Below are positions 1 through 6,494 of a stretch of DNA of 9,010 nt, one piece after another. The stretch covers positions 1 through 9,010 of the forward strand of contig CAZUDB010000077.1 of the NCBI GenBank assembly GCA_964619055.1. The letters are read 5' to 3'. The stretch comes from CAYVUM01 sp964619055 (GTDB taxonomy: Bacteria > Pseudomonadota > Alphaproteobacteria > Rhodospirillales > Defluviicoccaceae). A program made the position numbers and the translations under genes. The notes beneath the pieces are model-generated. The model saw nothing but the letters and a program-made list of their open reading frames with translations. It was not told the origin of the DNA and ran no database searches. Position 1 is the stretch's first letter. The number at the start of each line of letters is the position of its first letter.

Positions 1-871
1 CGCCCACGTCAAGGAAGTTGGCGGGCGATCCGCCATAGAGCTTGATGATGTCCATGGTCGCCATGGCGAGCCCGGCGCCGTTGACCATGCAGCCGATGCT
101 GCCGTCCAGCTTGATATAGTTGAGATCGTGGCGGGCCGCTTCCAGCTCGGCCGGGTCCTCTTCCGACTCGTCCCGCAGCTCCTCGATATCCTTGTGACGG
201 AACAGGGCATTGCCATCGAAGTTCATTTTGGCATCGAGGGCGATGACATCACCCGAGCCGGTGACCACCAACGGATTGATTTCGACCAAGCTGGCATCGA
301 GCTCCGTGAAGCACTTGTAAATGCCCAGGATGAACTTGACGCAAGCGCCCACCTGTTTGCCTTCCAAGCCCAAGCCGAAGGCCACCTTGCGGGCATGGAA
401 CGGCTGGATGCCGACCGCTGGGTCGATGGCAACCTTGATAATCTTCTCCGGTGTCTCCGCGGCCACCTTTTCGATGTCCATGCCGCCTTCGGTGGAGGCC
501 ATGATCGTCACGTTAGCAGACGCCCGATCGATGAGGATTGACATGTAAAGCTCGCGCTTGATGTCGCAGCCCTCTTCGATGTAAACGCGATGGACTTCCT
601 TGCCCTGGGGGCCGGTTTGGTGAGTGACTAGGGTCATGCCAAGCATGGACTTTGTGGTCTCGATCACGTCATCGATGGACTTCACGACCTTGACTCCGCC
701 ACCCTTGCCACGGCCACCGGCGTGGATCTGGGCTTTTACGACGTAGACCGGTCCGCCCAGTTCTTTAGCGATTTGTTCGGCCTCCGGCGCCGTATAGGCG
801 ACGTTGCCGCGCGGGACGGCGACACCGTATTTTGCGAGCAACTGCTTCGCTTGGTATTCGTGAATGTTCAT
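1..871 (-). CDS. sucC: Succinyl-CoA ligase (ADP-forming) beta subunit, partial at left edge
   Basis: SucC pairs with SucD to convert succinyl-CoA, ADP (or GDP) and phosphate into succinate, CoA and ATP in the TCA cycle, in the cytoplasm. Reading leftward from the ATG at 871 gives 290 codons without a stop. The protein begins MNIHEYQAKQLLAKYGV, the classic family start. Visible are the ATP-grasp glycine-rich segment HAGGRGKGGGVK (about residues 50-61), ELYMSILIDR (107-116), STEGGMDIE (127-134), the metal-binding EINPL (197-201) and the start of the C-terminal ligase domain, GCMVNGAGLAMATMD (260-274). Full-length family members are about 390-400 residues, so roughly the last quarter lies off the window, where sucD would be expected next. 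A GGGGA stretch five bases before the ATG is a plausible ribosome binding site. The gene follows mdh on the same strand with a 113-bp gap and is probably co-transcribed with it. Identification is essentially certain. Confidence 0.97.
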   Translation of the reverse strand, partial: MNIHEYQAKQLLAKYGVAVPRGNVAYTAPEAEQIAKELGGPVYVVKAQIHAGGRGKGGGVKVVKSIDDVIETTKSMLGMTLVTHQTGPQGKEVHRVYIEEGCDIKRELYMSILIDRASANVTIMASTEGGMDIEKVAAETPEKIIKVAIDPAVGIQPFHARKVAFGLGLEGKQVGACVKFILGIYKCFTELDASLVEINPLVVTGSGDVIALDAKMNFDGNALFRHKDIEELRDESEEDPAELEAARHDLNYIKLDGSIGCMVNGAGLAMATMDIIKLYGGSPANFLDVG

Positions 872-984
872 GGATTCCCCATTCCCTGGTTCGTGCGGGC
901 TCGGTCGTTGGCAACCCGGCATTTACGGGCAATCGGCGCAGCCACCGAATGCCCGGTCCACGCAAGAGAGAATTGCTATCGGGT
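872..984 (-). other. mdh-sucC intercistronic spacer with a possible hairpin
   Basis: This 113-bp spacer separates the mdh stop from the sucC start. It can form a hairpin with arms GGCATT (918-923) and AATGCC (948-953) around a GC-rich loop. No T-tract follows on the minus strand, so it does not look like an intrinsic terminator. It could be an RNA processing or stability element, or chance. No open frame of interest is present. Confidence 0.3.
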
Positions 985-1935
985 TTACATCAACCCTTTA
1001 GCAACGCCGATTAGGGTCTGCACTGCGTTGATCGAATGGTCGAGCATGGCGCGTTCATCGGCGTTCAGTTCGATCTCGACGATTTTTTCAACGCCACCCG
1101 CACCAATTACTGTTGGCACACCGACATATAGGCCATCAAGGCCGTAGAGCCCGTCAACGTAGGCCGCACAGGGCAGGACCCGTTTTTTGTCCTTCAAGTA
1201 GGCTTCGGCCATTGCGATGGCCGATGTGGCGGGCGCGTAGAACGCCGAGCCGGTCTTCAGCAGTCCGACGATTTCGGCGCCGCCGTCGCGGGTCCTTTGG
1301 ACGATCTGGTCCAGCTTTTCCTGGCTGGTCCAACCCATCTTGACCAAGTCCGGCAATGGAATGCCAGCAACGGTGGAGTAGCGGACGAGCGGCACCATGG
1401 TGTCACCGTGGCCACCCAACACAAAGGCCGTCACATCCTCCACGGACACGCCGAATTCCATGGCCAGGAACGTGCGGAACCGCGCGGAGTCCAACACGCC
1501 GGCCATGCCACAAACCATGTTGTGGGGCTGCCCCGTGATCTCGCGGAGCACCCAAACCATCACATCGAGTGGATTGGTGACACAGATCACAAAGGCATCA
1601 GGGCAGTGCTGTTTGATCCCCTCGCCAACCGCCTGCATCACTTTGACGTTGATGCCGACCAGATCGTCGCGGCTCATTCCCGGCTTGCGTGGAACGCCGG
1701 CGGTGACGATGACCACGTCGGAACCAGCGATGTCAGCATAATCCTGGGTGCCGGTGAGTGAGCAACTTACGGTGTCGACCGGAGTCGACTGATAAAGATC
1801 GAGTGCTTTCCCTTGCGGCATGCCTTCAGCGATGTCGAAGAGGACCACGTCCCCCAGTTCTTTTAGCGCGCACAGGTGTGCCAGAGTTCCGCCGATATTA
1901 CCGGCGCCAACCAATGCAATCTTGTTTCTAGCCAT
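985..1935 (-). CDS. mdh: Malate dehydrogenase, NAD-dependent (LDH-like type)
   Basis: Malate dehydrogenase interconverts malate and oxaloacetate with NAD in the TCA cycle; the enzyme is cytoplasmic. The 316-residue protein is full length for the lactate-dehydrogenase-like MDH group found in alphaproteobacteria. The dinucleotide-binding loop GAGNIGG is at residues 10-16, with Asp34 after the second strand (VVLFD) where NAD specificity is set. The substrate-binding and active-site loop VPRKPGMSRDDL carries Arg83 and Arg89. Asn121 sits in VTNPLD, Asp149 and Arg152 in VLDSARFR, and the catalytic His176 in GGHGDTM. Arg at position 83 is the residue expected in malate rather than lactate dehydrogenases. 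The ATG at 1935 is preceded by GGGGGA at 1942-1947, a good ribosome binding site. The gene leads into sucC on the same strand. zapE, its usual upstream neighbour, is here separated from it by a foreign-looking hydrolase gene. Confidence 0.97.
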   Translation of the reverse strand: MARNKIALVGAGNIGGTLAHLCALKELGDVVLFDIAEGMPQGKALDLYQSTPVDTVSCSLTGTQDYADIAGSDVVIVTAGVPRKPGMSRDDLVGINVKVMQAVGEGIKQHCPDAFVICVTNPLDVMVWVLREITGQPHNMVCGMAGVLDSARFRTFLAMEFGVSVEDVTAFVLGGHGDTMVPLVRYSTVAGIPLPDLVKMGWTSQEKLDQIVQRTRDGGAEIVGLLKTGSAFYAPATSAIAMAEAYLKDKKRVLPCAAYVDGLYGLDGLYVGVPTVIGAGGVEKIVEIELNADERAMLDHSINAVQTLIGVAKGLM

Positions 1936-1954
1936 GGACGTCCCCCGGGTTTAT

Positions 1955-1970
1955 GGCGGCGTTGGCCGCC
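1955..1970 (-). promoter_or_regulatory. Hairpin in the mdh 5' leader
   Basis: Arms GGCGGC (1955-1960) and GCCGCC (1965-1970) are perfectly complementary around a 4-base loop. In the mdh transcript this hairpin would lie just upstream of the GGGGGA ribosome binding site, about 20 bases from the ATG. It might stabilise the messenger or affect ribosome access. The function is inferred from position only. Confidence 0.35.
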
Positions 1971-1986
1971 TAGTGGTGGAACGAAG

Positions 1987-2008
1987 ACCGCGGTTGATCT
2001 ACCGCAGT
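1987..2008. promoter_or_regulatory. Paired 8-bp motif upstream of mdh, candidate operator
   Basis: ACCGCGGT (1987-1994) and ACCGCAGT (2001-2008) are separated by TGATCT. They form both a direct repeat with a 14-bp period and, with one mismatch, an inverted repeat, because the first copy is itself palindromic. It lies about 50-70 bp before the mdh start, a reasonable distance for a regulator site. No known regulator is recognised and chance is possible in GC-rich DNA. Confidence 0.25.
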
Positions 2009-2337
2009 GCAACATTGAGAGGGATCTAGTAACGCGAATCGCTCACGCGGGCAAGGGGAAGCCGAGTTCACAGCGCCCTTGCAGGCTCTGCATGTCCCTT
2101 GCGTTTGGGCGGTCGCTCTGCAGGCGCGTACGATTTCGGATAACCTCATGCCAACTGCGGACAATACCCAAGATTATTATGGTCATCGACGCCGGACTTG
2201 CCCAAGCCTCTTCAAGCCAAATTGCAGCGATCGACCTGATAGCAAGGCTTGTTGCGGCGGTGGCGCGCCGTCAAGGCCATTGGTGCTGGGTTCTCGTAAT
2301 CAAAAAGTAGCAATGGTATGAAGAGAGCGGCAAAAAA

Positions 2338-3180
2338 ATGGTAAATACTGATGGATTTTTTTATGAATTTCAGAATTTATGGCGTTTACGATCGGAGTGT
2401 GCGCCTCTTTTTTGCTTGATTTCTGCGATTCTTGTTGGCCAGACTGGCATGGCTGTGGAGAAATCGCCAATCTTCGAACGCACGGCACCACCGATTCTGG
2501 CAAGTGAGTACCATACACCGTACACGGAGGGCTTCAAGGAGGTTGCCAGGCTGGATGTTGTCCTGAATGGCAACAAAAGACGTTACTATGTCTACCCACC
2601 CAATGCGATGGACGGAACGAAGCCGCGCCCTGCCATTCTATTATTGCATGGCGCCAAGCGGACCGGATTGTCCATGATTGACATGTGGGATGAGGTGGCA
2701 AAGCGGCACGACTTGATACTGATTGCACCTGACGGGATCAACCAAGGCTGGGGGTTTGAGGACAGTGGTCCAGATTACATTAGTGCCCTCCTGGCCGATA
2801 TAGAAAAAAAATTTCCGATCGATCAAAAAAAGATCTATCTATTTGGACACTCTGCCGGCGGAATCTTCCCAATATACATGGGGCTTATTAAAGCCAACGC
2901 TTTTGCAGCCGTGGGTCTCCGCGCCGGAAAATTCGCAAACCCGGACCATTTCGAACTCGCGGCTTCGGCACAGCGATAGATTCCATTCATTTTTTTAGTT
3001 GGTACTGAAGACGATTTGTTCCCGTTGCAGGATGTCCGTGCCTCAGCGGATGCCATTTCTGAAGCTGGTCACGAAGTGATACTGGTAGAGCTGACCGGTC
3101 ATGCCCACTGGTATTATGATATTGCGGACTTCATCAATGAGCGGGCTTGGCAGTTCTTCACCGATCATCAACTGCCTTAA
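2338..3180 (+). pseudogene. Alpha/beta-hydrolase (LpqC/PHB-depolymerase-like esterase), interrupted by an in-frame amber codon
   Basis: A 280-codon frame encodes a probable secreted esterase but is broken by TAG at 2977-2979 (codon 214); reading continues in the same frame to TAA at 3178-3180. The first part has a hydrophobic, signal-peptide-like stretch (about residues 22-37), a YYVYPP strand, the oxyanion segment LLLHGAKRTG (101-110) and the nucleophile elbow GHSAGG (Ser172). The part after the stop carries FLVGTEDDLFP (Asp225/226) and TGHAHWYY (His255 or His257), which are the expected acid and histidine of the triad. The 213-residue product would therefore lack a complete active site. One base change (for example AAG or CAG to TAG) explains the break. 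The gene is A/T-richer than its neighbours, with runs of A and T, and lies between zapE and mdh on the opposite strand, suggesting acquisition. The ATG at 2338 has only a weak purine-rich stretch upstream, so the start is uncertain. Sequencing error or a tolerated readthrough remain possible. Confidence 0.85.
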
Positions 3181-3233
3181 GAAATACTTTAATATGTTTG
3201 TTTCGGATTTTTTGGAAGCCTTGTTATCATAGC

Positions 3234-4391
3234 TTACGACAGGTGCTCGGCCCCCATGTAGGCCTCGCTTCGCATTTCATGGAGACGGGAGACGGTCCGT
3301 TCGAACTCGAATGCGCCCTCACCTTTGGGATAGAGGCCCTCGGCGCTGGCGGCGGCGGAGCAGATCAGTTTCACGCGGTGTTCATAGAGCGCATCAATTA
3401 GGGTCACGAACCGTTTGGCTTCGTTACGCTTTGCCGCTGACAATTGTGGAATCCCGGCTAACACCAGGACGTCGTACTTGCGCGCCAGCGTTAGATAGTC
3501 GGCTGCGCCAAGCGGTCGCTCGCACAGGTCATGAAACGACGAGAACGCGATATCATCGGAGGCGCGAGGGATCTCAAGCTTGCGGCTACCGACCTCCAGA
3601 ACCTCCCTGCGGACGTCAGCGCCGTGGGTAAGCTGGCGGAAATACGCATCCAGACGGGCATCGGCTTCCGTGCCAAGCGGTGTCAGAAAAACGTCCATAA
3701 GCCGCAGGCTCTCTAGGCGGTAATCGATGCCGGCGTCTAGGTGCAGCACATCCAGACGTTGCTCGATCAGTGTGATAAACGGCAGGAACAGATCGCGTTG
3801 CAGACCGTTCTTGTAGAGGTCCCGTGGTGGTCGGTTCGAGGTGGCGACGACGACAACTCCATAGTCAAACAAGGCCCGGAACAGCCGGCCCAGGATCATG
3901 GCATCGGCAATGTCCAGCACCTGAAGCTCATCGAAGCACAGCAGCCAAGCATCAGCCGCGACGCGCCGGGCCACCTCGTTGATGACGTCATCCCGCTCAT
4001 CTCGGCGGCGCTTGTCCGCGCCCCGCTGAGGTTCGGTGGACATCCGCGTCCGAAGGCCATGAAGTTCGCACTGCACATCCAGCATGAAGGCGTGAAAGTG
4101 AACGCGGCGCTTGCGGACCACCGGTGCTGCATTGAAGAACATATCCATCAGCATGGATTTGCCGCGACCCACACCGCCGTAGATGTAGAGCCCCTGGGGC
4201 GCCTCTACGCGCTGGCGCTTGACGAGGCCGAAGCGAGCCTTCCATCCGCTGGGGCCGGCGTAGGGCTCATAGCCCTGGAGGGCGTGGTGAAGGCTTTCCA
4301 GCTTCTCGGTCGCCAGCGACTGGGCCGGATCGGGCTTCAGTTCACCCGCGGCGAGGCGAGCGCGATAGTATGCGAGTGGTCCCTCCGGCAT
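3234..4391 (-). CDS. zapE: Cell division protein ZapE / AFG1-family P-loop ATPase
   Basis: ZapE is a cytoplasmic P-loop ATPase, related to mitochondrial AFG1/LACE1, that in E. coli interacts with FtsZ. In alphaproteobacteria it commonly sits upstream of mdh. With the start at 4391 (MPEGPLAYYRARLAAGEL) the protein has 385 residues, normal for the family. It shows Walker A GGVGRGKS (residues 72-79), a Walker B-like LLCFDELQVLD (Asp154, Glu155), the sensor-like VVVATSNRPP (Asn186) and the family C-terminus FERTVSRLHEMRS. The open frame extends a further 51 codons to 4544, but that extension is compositionally odd: it translates the 18-bp tandem repeat as a doubled DLYIPP and overlaps the divergent hydroxylase gene. 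Family proteins start near MPEGPL. An intermediate ATG at 4445 is possible. No start has a strong Shine-Dalgarno. It converges with the hydrolase remnant across 53 bp that lack a clear terminator. Confidence 0.93.
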   Translation of the reverse strand: MPEGPLAYYRARLAAGELKPDPAQSLATEKLESLHHALQGYEPYAGPSGWKARFGLVKRQRVEAPQGLYIYGGVGRGKSMLMDMFFNAAPVVRKRRVHFHAFMLDVQCELHGLRTRMSTEPQRGADKRRRDERDDVINEVARRVAADAWLLCFDELQVLDIADAMILGRLFRALFDYGVVVVATSNRPPRDLYKNGLQRDLFLPFITLIEQRLDVLHLDAGIDYRLESLRLMDVFLTPLGTEADARLDAYFRQLTHGADVRREVLEVGSRKLEIPRASDDIAFSSFHDLCERPLGAADYLTLARKYDVLVLAGIPQLSAAKRNEAKRFVTLIDALYEHRVKLICSAAASAEGLYPKGEGAFEFERTVSRLHEMRSEAYMGAEHLS

Positions 4392-4495
4392 GGCCGCTGG
4401 TCTGCTTGTTGCAAGTGCGAAGACGTGACCGTACCGGGGGCACATTGGGATGTAAAGGTCTGGGGGGATGTAAAGGTCTGGCGCTCCCGGCACGA
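4392..4495. promoter_or_regulatory. Divergent promoter region between zapE and the hydroxylase gene
   Basis: About 104 bp separate the two preferred divergent starts, so promoters for both genes should lie here or within the gene ends. The dominant visible element is the tandem repeat at 4447-4481. A small dyad CTTG-TTG-CAAG (4405-4415) is also present. No confident -35/-10 pair was found for either direction. Confidence 0.4.
4447..4481 (+). repeat. Tandem repeat, two copies of a 17-bp unit with an 18-bp period
   Basis: GGGATGTAAAGGTCTGG occurs identically at 4447-4463 and 4465-4481 with one G between. It lies in the divergent region between zapE and the hydroxylase gene, 14 bp before the ATG at 4496. 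It could be a pair of regulator sites or a recent slippage duplication. Because 18 is a multiple of 3 it keeps reading frames open through it, which inflates both neighbouring open frames. Confidence 0.85.
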
Positions 4496-5326
4496 ATGCC
4501 TCATCTGATGCGCATGATAGATGGCCTTGTCTCCAGTGAAGCACTGCTGCGATTGAGCATCTTTGCGATAGTGCTTGTCGCCATGGTGTTGGCGGAAGCG
4601 TTGTGGCCGCGCCGGACCCGCAGCATGCCGCGGGTCGGCAGATGGTTCGCCAACGCGGCTATCGTCGTAATTGACGCCGCTGTGGTCCGGTTGCTGCTGC
4701 CGGTCGCGGCTGTCGGCGCAGCCATGTTTGCGGCCGAGCGCGGTATCGGCTTATTCGCTTTGCTGGCCGTACCGGAATGGTTCGCGGTTATTGCCACGCT
4801 GATCCTCTTGGATCTGGCGATTTGGGCCCAGCATGTGGTGTTTCATCGGGTTCCGTTGTTATGGCGGTTCCATCGGGTGCACCACACCGATGTGGACCTG
4901 GATGCCAGCACCGCCCTTCGCTTCCATCCTATCGAGATTCTGATTTCTATGATTATCAAGATTGGATTGGTTCTGGCGTTGGGCGCGCCACCCGCGGCTG
5001 TCGTGCTGTTCGAACTAATTCTAAACGGCATGGCTGTGTTCAATCATGCCAACGTGGCGCTGTCGCCCACGCTCGATCGTATCCTTAGGTTGGTGATCAT
5101 CACCCCCGACGTTCATCGCGTCCATCACTCCATGCGCGTAGATGAGACGAACAGTAACTTTGGATTCAATCTCTCCGTCTGGGACCGGCTATTTCATACC
5201 TATCGGGCCCAGCCGCGCGATGGCCACAACGCCATGACCATCGGACTCGAAGAGTTTCGCGCCCCCGCTGATTCTCGCCTGGACAGGTTGCTGCTGCAGC
5301 CATTCCAGCGGTCTTCGGCTGGCTGA
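4496..5326 (+). CDS. Membrane fatty-acid hydroxylase / sterol-desaturase superfamily protein
   Basis: This is an integral membrane di-iron oxygenase of the fatty acid hydroxylase superfamily (PF04116 type), which hydroxylates or desaturates lipids. From the ATG at 4496 it has 276 residues. The metal-binding histidine clusters are HVVFH (113-117), HRVHH (126-130) and HRVHH (207-211), with supporting His144 in RFHP and His184 in NHAN. The C-terminus NSNFGFNLSVWDRLFHTY is typical. Hydrophobic segments lie around residues 17-37, 51-80, 86-110 and 146-182. The open frame reaches back to 4370, but that extension is hydrophilic, crosses the tandem repeat and overlaps zapE, so 4496 (or ATGs at 4508 or 4514) is preferred; none has a clear ribosome binding site. 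Arginase follows 19 bp after its stop (7 bp if a GTG is used), suggesting one transcript. The substrate is unknown; an OlsE-like role on ornithine lipid is possible. Confidence 0.88.
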   Translation: MPHLMRMIDGLVSSEALLRLSIFAIVLVAMVLAEALWPRRTRSMPRVGRWFANAAIVVIDAAVVRLLLPVAAVGAAMFAAERGIGLFALLAVPEWFAVIATLILLDLAIWAQHVVFHRVPLLWRFHRVHHTDVDLDASTALRFHPIEILISMIIKIGLVLALGAPPAAVVLFELILNGMAVFNHANVALSPTLDRILRLVIITPDVHRVHHSMRVDETNSNFGFNLSVWDRLFHTYRAQPRDGHNAMTIGLEEFRAPADSRLDRLLLQPFQRSSAG

Positions 5327-5345
5327 GCAAGGTGTGAGCCGTCAC

Positions 5346-6338
5346 ATGCCGCTTGGTTTGCGAGGATCCAATAGTCGACCAATTGGCCTCCTCGGCGCCC
5401 CGGTCGAGGCAGGTGCGGGCAGCCGCGGCATGGTCATGGGGCCGGCTGCACTGCGCACCGCAGGTTTGCTTGGGGCGCTCGCACGTCTGGGTCATGAAGT
5501 TGCGGACCTGGGCGATTGCGTTCCGGCCGTGATCAACGGCGAAAGTACCTCGGATGGCGATGGGGTCGGCCTAGCTTGGGACAGTCATGTCCGCAATCCC
5601 GATGAGGTGGCTGGTTGGGCACGCGCGCTTGATGCGCGAGCACATGCCATTATCGACGCAGGTGCAACGCCCTTGTTCCTGGGCGGAGACCACAGCTTGT
5701 CCATGGGCACGGTCAACGGTGTCGCCCGTTATTGCCGGGATCAAGGCCGGCCTCTGTTCGTGTTGTGGCTGGATGCCCATGCGGACTTCAACACGCCGGC
5801 CACCTCGCCAACCGGCAACTTGCATGGAATGCCGGCCGCGCACCTCTGCGGCGAGCCAGGTCTTGGCTGGGTGTTAGGCAACCGGGAACGACTGGTCATC
5901 GCCCCGGACTGCATGCTGCTGTTCGGAATCCGCTCTATCGATCCAGACGAGCGGCGGCTGCTGCGTCAGCGCGGGATCGGCGTAGCCGACATGCGTAAAA
6001 TCGATGAGTTTGGCGTCTCCACCCTCTTGCGCCGTTTTTTGGACACCGTCTGTGCTCGCGATGGACGCGTTCATGTGAGCTTGGACGTTGATTTTCTCGA
6101 TCCGTCCGTGGCACCGGGTGTGGCGACGCCGGTGCCGGGCGGCGCCAGCTATCGCGAAGCCCATCTAATTATGGAGCTTCTCGCGGAATCTGGCCGGGTG
6201 GTCTCCGCCGACGTGGCGGAGTTGAACCCGTTTCTGGACGACCGTGGTCGGACGGCCTGCATTCTGGTGGAGCTGATCGCAAGCCTGTTTGGCCAGACCG
6301 TGTTTGACCACCCGGCAGAGCCACGCTGGACGGTCTGA
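5346..6338 (+). CDS. rocF: Arginase (ureohydrolase family)
   Basis: Arginase hydrolyses arginine to ornithine and urea in the cytoplasm using a dinuclear manganese centre. All ligands are visible, numbered from an alternative GTG start at 5334: His120 in GGDHS, Asp147, His149 and Asp151 in DAHADFNT, Asp251 and Asp253 in SLDVDFLDP. Also present are His164 in GNLHGMP, a motif that favours arginase over agmatinase, and Glu296 in DVAELNP. The N-terminus PIGLLGAPVEAGAGSRG is typical. Length is 330 residues from the ATG at 5346, slightly longer than usual for bacterial arginases (about 300). The GTG at 5334 would place an AAGG only one base away, whereas the ATG has AAGGTG (5329-5334) and GTGAG upstream, so the ATG is preferred weakly. 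It directly follows the hydroxylase gene on the same strand. Ornithine could feed catabolism, polyamines or ornithine lipids. Family identity is very secure; substrate arginine is likely. Confidence 0.93.
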   Translation: MPLGLRGSNSRPIGLLGAPVEAGAGSRGMVMGPAALRTAGLLGALARLGHEVADLGDCVPAVINGESTSDGDGVGLAWDSHVRNPDEVAGWARALDARAHAIIDAGATPLFLGGDHSLSMGTVNGVARYCRDQGRPLFVLWLDAHADFNTPATSPTGNLHGMPAAHLCGEPGLGWVLGNRERLVIAPDCMLLFGIRSIDPDERRLLRQRGIGVADMRKIDEFGVSTLLRRFLDTVCARDGRVHVSLDVDFLDPSVAPGVATPVPGGASYREAHLIMELLAESGRVVSADVAELNPFLDDRGRTACILVELIASLFGQTVFDHPAEPRWTV

Positions 6339-6391
6339 TGCCTTCGTTTCGCGCCCAGCCTCCGACCGTTGATACTCCTCCCATGAGCAAA

Positions 6392-6414
6392 GGGCGGACC
6401 ACAATGGTCCGCCC
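6392..6414. terminator. Hairpin terminator between convergent rocF and katG
   Basis: A perfect 10-bp inverted repeat, GGGCGGACCA (6392-6401) and TGGTCCGCCC (6405-6414), encloses the loop CAA. It lies 54 bp after the rocF stop and about 80 bp after the katG stop. On the katG strand it is followed by TTTGCTC, a short U-tract; on the rocF strand the tail is ATAGTC, which is weak. It most likely acts as a shared terminator, better for katG. Confidence 0.75.
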
Positions 6415-6454
6415 ATAGTCCGCAGAAAGCTATGCTTCCAAGTGTCCGGAGAAG

Positions 6455-6480
6455 CCTCCGCGATGAAACGGCGCGGAAGG
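6455..6480 (-). other. Second hairpin just after katG
   Basis: CCTCCGCG (6455-6462) pairs with CGCGGAAGG (6472-6480) with one bulged base, giving a GC-rich stem 14 bp beyond the katG stop. There is no T-tract on either strand, so it is more likely a 3' stability structure or chance than an independent terminator. Confidence 0.3.
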
Positions 6481-6494
6481 CAAGAGCGCCAGGA

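Larger units (their letters stand above)
1936..2337. other. 402-bp gene-free stretch upstream of mdh, with its likely promoter
   Basis: No convincing gene is present in either direction: open frames here are short or are extensions of antisense frames running out of mdh, and they show no recognisable family. Nearest mdh it holds the ribosome binding site, a compact hairpin and a paired 8-bp motif (listed separately), consistent with an mdh 5' leader and promoter. Further right there is scattered short symmetry, for example GCAAGGG (2051-2057) facing CCCTTGC (2076-2082), with a second CCCTTGC at 2096-2102. Towards 2300 the base composition becomes A/T-richer, matching the hydrolase gene that follows. 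I could not place a confident -10/-35 pair for either flanking gene. Confidence 0.5.

Noticed and set aside
1297..1761. 154-codon open frame on the plus strand
   Set aside because: Antisense to mdh with no family-like sequence.
1876..2310. 144-codon plus-strand frame crossing the mdh start and the gene-free stretch
   Set aside because: It begins antisense within mdh, has no clear ribosome binding site, and shows no recognised domain. Its tail has a helical look (IAAIDLIARLVAAVARRQ), but that is not enough to call a gene.
2318..2344. Tiny 8-codon frame (MKRAAKKW) overlapping the hydrolase ATG across a run of seven A
   Set aside because: It could be a leader peptide or a slippage site, but it has no Shine-Dalgarno and the start of the broken gene is itself uncertain; no firm support.
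2977..2979. TAG read as an amino acid (pyrrolysine or programmed readthrough)
   Set aside because: Nothing in view supports recoding: no adjacent structured element is evident and this enzyme family does not use pyrrolysine. A nonsense mutation is simpler.
4447..4481. Possible CRISPR-like repeat
   Set aside because: There are only two copies of 17 bp with a one-base gap, no spacers and no cas genes.
3741..4508. 255-codon open frame on the plus strand
   Set aside because: It lies fully antisense to zapE, whose P-loop motifs are unmistakable; the translation shows no family features and arises from GC-rich codon structure.
4392..4544. N-terminal extension of ZapE containing a doubled DLYIPP
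   Set aside because: It is a translation of the DNA tandem repeat plus part of the divergent hydroxylase gene; family members begin near MPEGPL.
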